64,000 nt of DNA, from positions 3,348,001-3,412,000 of the forward strand of contig NC_091976.1 in NCBI RefSeq assembly GCF_036711975.1. The letters are read 5' to 3'. The DNA comes from Onthophagus taurus (Eukaryota > Arthropoda > Insecta > Coleoptera > Scarabaeidae). The position numbers were made by a program, and so were the translations under genes. Within the stretch, counting starts at the first letter, position 1. The number at the start of each line of letters is the position of its first letter. Below the pieces are notes generated by a model. That model saw only the letters and a list, made by a program, of their open reading frames with translations, had not been told where the DNA came from and searched no databases. This document shows, in pieces, positions 62,585 through 64,000 of the stretch.

Positions 62585-63763
62585 ATCAATCGGAGCATAT
62601 GCTTAAAAGTAAGTAGATGCTCATGCTCAGAGGAAAGTGTTGAGTAAAAGCTTTTACTTACATTTTTATTCATAAAATATGTAGCAAATGCTCGAAATTT
62701 TGCGAGTATAAGGTTTTACTCTCCTTTATTCATACCACCCATTGTCTTTTTGAAATTCGGGTAATGTCGAGTAATATTACATCTGAGTTTGGGTAATTCT
62801 CGTTGCTTGGATTGGTAACACTGATTGCGTGTCCACCGGCTGGTGAAAGAGTCGTCGTCTGACCAGCGTCGAATCCACGTCGTCAGATAGAAGAAATTTT
62901 GAATCTCAAGAGATAACCTCAAAAATTTAAGATAATTTTTTAAAGTCAAATCAACTTACGATATTAAAAAATAATAAAAAGAGAATCATCCTACAACCTA
63001 TTCCGAGAACTACTGATACTTCTTCGAGATCATCCAAGACCCTATTTCCGAAGAACAAGCAGTTCAATTTCCCGTAAGAAGAATCCTGTAGACAATCCAG
63101 AAAATTAGTTAGTGCCCCGAACACAAGAGACAATCCATAATCCAGATACCACATTGAACTCCAATCCTTTCTTTTTCGCAGTGAGTCGGATGATAATTTT
63201 ATTTTCTTATTTAACACAACCTACAAAAAGAAAAGTCAAAGAATCAAACTCAAAGAACAACTCACAAGAGTTTCCTATAATTTTGATCAATACTTACTTG
63301 TGGGTAAAGATTTATTAGTTTTCTTGAATAACCTTCATTTATTTAACTCTATTTTTATTCAACGAGTTTGATGACAACTTAAGACGTCGGCCATTTGTTA
63401 TTTTCAAAGAACGGTTCTAACGAGTTTTATCCTACTCTCTCTCTCTCAAATAATAAACGGGTTCTCTCTAATATCAATATTTCAGTCGATAACCGCAGTT
63501 ATCTATTTTATTTAAAAGTTATCTCTCGTAAATAAGCATTGTTATTAAAGTAAATTTAGGAAAACAATTTTTTTTTGTTACTCATAAAACGAGTTAATTT
63601 GATTTTGTGTTTAATTAAATGAATTTTTGTCGAACCTGATTAATTTTCTTTTTGAACCTGAACTTGCCCGAAACCATGAGTTTAATAAGAGTCTCTTAAA
63701 ATTAAAGAAACCCAAATTTATAGTTTAATAACTTGTGTAAAAACACACAAGTAAAACATCACA

Positions 63764-64000
63764 GTTTATTTTATTTTAACACTAATGAAAAATTGCATAT
63801 GGTGATTAACCGTTAGCAATACAGTTAGCAACGAAAATGTTTGGAGTCGGTATAAGCTCAGCCCATCTCTATGACGTCAAGGCTTAGGTGGTCTATTCGT
63901 AAGCGGGGGTCCACGAAAATTTATCTGGTTTCGATAGTGAAGAACTAAAATATTGGCTTGACTTCACCTTTCAATGTAGGCAGATTATATTTATATTATA
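63764..64000. repeat. Right half of split MITE and its flank
   Basis: From GTTT at 63764 the MITE continues (GCATATGGTGATTAACCG ... GGGGGTCCAC at 63913-63922) and then GAAAATTTATCTGGTTTCGA with further sequence matching 25681-25768. At 25.7 kb this flank leads into the P-element exon, so a second P relic probably lies beyond the window. Confidence 0.88.

Larger units (their letters stand above)
59782..62740. mobile_element. PIF/Harbinger element F, apparently intact
   Basis: Ends GGTGGTATGAATAAA and, reverse-complemented on the right, GGTGGTATGAATAAA, with ATT on both sides (59779-59781 and 62741-62743). The exact outer base is uncertain, and ATT would be unusual for Harbinger (normally TAA or TTA). 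It contains two open convergent genes. Many subterminal copies of GAGCANNTGCTC-like sites occur within about 170 bp of each end. Confidence 0.85.
51300..62842 (+). mobile_element. hAT transposon carrying four secondary insertions or repeats
   Basis: Flanked by an exact 8-bp duplication GTGAAAGA (51292-51299 and 62843-62850), the hAT hallmark. Ends CAGGGGGGTGACACG and, reverse-complemented, CAGCCGGTGGACACG are imperfect inverted repeats beginning CAG. It encodes a BED/hATC transposase (52975-59436). Within it lie a deleted Harbinger (51437-52734), a mariner-like element (53019-55171), a tandem repeat (about 55.62-56.68 kb) and an intact Harbinger (59782-62740). Confidence 0.88.
40893..63763 (+). 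mobile_element. Ty3/gypsy element 2 (no env), both LTRs interrupted
   Basis: Begins TGTGATAATTTTAAC, ends CATCACA, and is flanked by GTTT at 40889-40892 and 63764-63767; removing it rejoins the MITE seen intact at 25345-25680. The 5' LTR is 40893-41408 plus 44308-45214; the interior is 45215-50811; the 3' LTR is 50812-51299 plus 62851-63763. The primer-binding region TGGCGACCAAAACG at 45221 starts with the 8 bases seen in tRNA-Arg-primed elements. Each LTR would be about 1.4 kb without its insert. All genes are damaged. Confidence 0.9.
50812..63763 (+). repeat. gypsy-2 3' LTR, split by a hAT element
   Basis: A purine-rich AAAAACGAGAGGTAA precedes TGTGATAATT at 50812. The first part ends at 51299, 26 bp after TATATAA (51267-51273). 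The rest (62851-63763) follows the hAT insert. Removing the hAT and one copy of its 8-bp duplication restores a continuous LTR. Confidence 0.88.

Noticed and set aside
1-64000. A host defence system or other conserved multi-gene host locus
   Set aside because: All recognisable coding matches transposon families. The only unassigned candidates are the MADF fragment at 25091 and the tiny exons at 36494.

Overview
This window is a dense graveyard of transposable elements from an animal genome, almost certainly an arthropod and most likely an insect. No confident host gene, rRNA or tRNA gene is visible. The inference rests on AT-rich DNA, GT-AG introns inside transposon genes, and a mix of BEL/Pao, Ty3/gypsy (one with an env gene), a Jockey/R1-type non-LTR fragment, piggyBac, PIF/Harbinger, mariner-like, P-element (THAP9-like) and hAT copies. 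All calls come from reading translations, termini and target-site duplications (TSDs) by eye; no database search was run.

Left part (1-25,080). A BEL integrase tail is followed by a deleted piggyBac copy with matching ends (750-2395, TTAA on both sides) and a second piggyBac C-terminal relic. Three related Harbinger elements then lie in one nest. Element C (3394-12101, TSD TAA) holds A (3456-6290) and B (6294-10222), which abut through a shared TAA; B itself holds a mariner derivative (6879-7907). Each codes for a MADF-domain protein and a DDE nuclease on opposite strands. In A and B the exons of the two genes interdigitate, whereas C keeps plain convergent genes. A fourth Harbinger relic (D, exons about 12.24-12.53 kb and 22.03-22.93 kb) is split by piggyBac copy 2 (12582-21019), which is split by a complete, apparently very young BEL retrotransposon (12647-19301) with indistinguishable 323-bp LTRs and one open 1723-codon polyprotein. 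A broken mariner copy follows.

Middle (25,080-40,890). A MADF fragment, a MITE-like inverted repeat and a P-element relic are followed by an env-bearing gypsy element (26322-34372) inserted in the P relic. Its env frame is open, while gag and pol are damaged and carry a 573-bp in-frame tandem duplication. A nearly intact piggyBac transposase (37223-38782) and a second P-element fragment follow.

Right part (40,893-63,763). One env-less gypsy element (TSD GTTT) fills the rest. Both of its LTRs are split at the same nucleotide, about 32 bp after the TATA box: the 5' LTR by a non-LTR retrotransposon fragment, the 3' LTR by a hAT element (51300-62842, TSD GTGAAAGA). The hAT in turn contains a deleted Harbinger (51437-52734), an intact mariner-like element with ~272-bp terminal inverted repeats and a 361-codon transposase (53019-55171), a ~205-bp tandem repeat, and an intact two-gene Harbinger (59782-62740). 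The gypsy element sits inside a second copy of the MADF/MITE/P-flank cassette seen at 25.3-25.8 kb.

Elements that look coding-competent by eye are BEL (13492-18663), the mariner transposase (53721-54806), the Harbinger pair at 60101-61028 and 61478-62584, the MADF proteins of A and B, and the gypsy env frame. Everything else carries frameshifts, stops or deletions.
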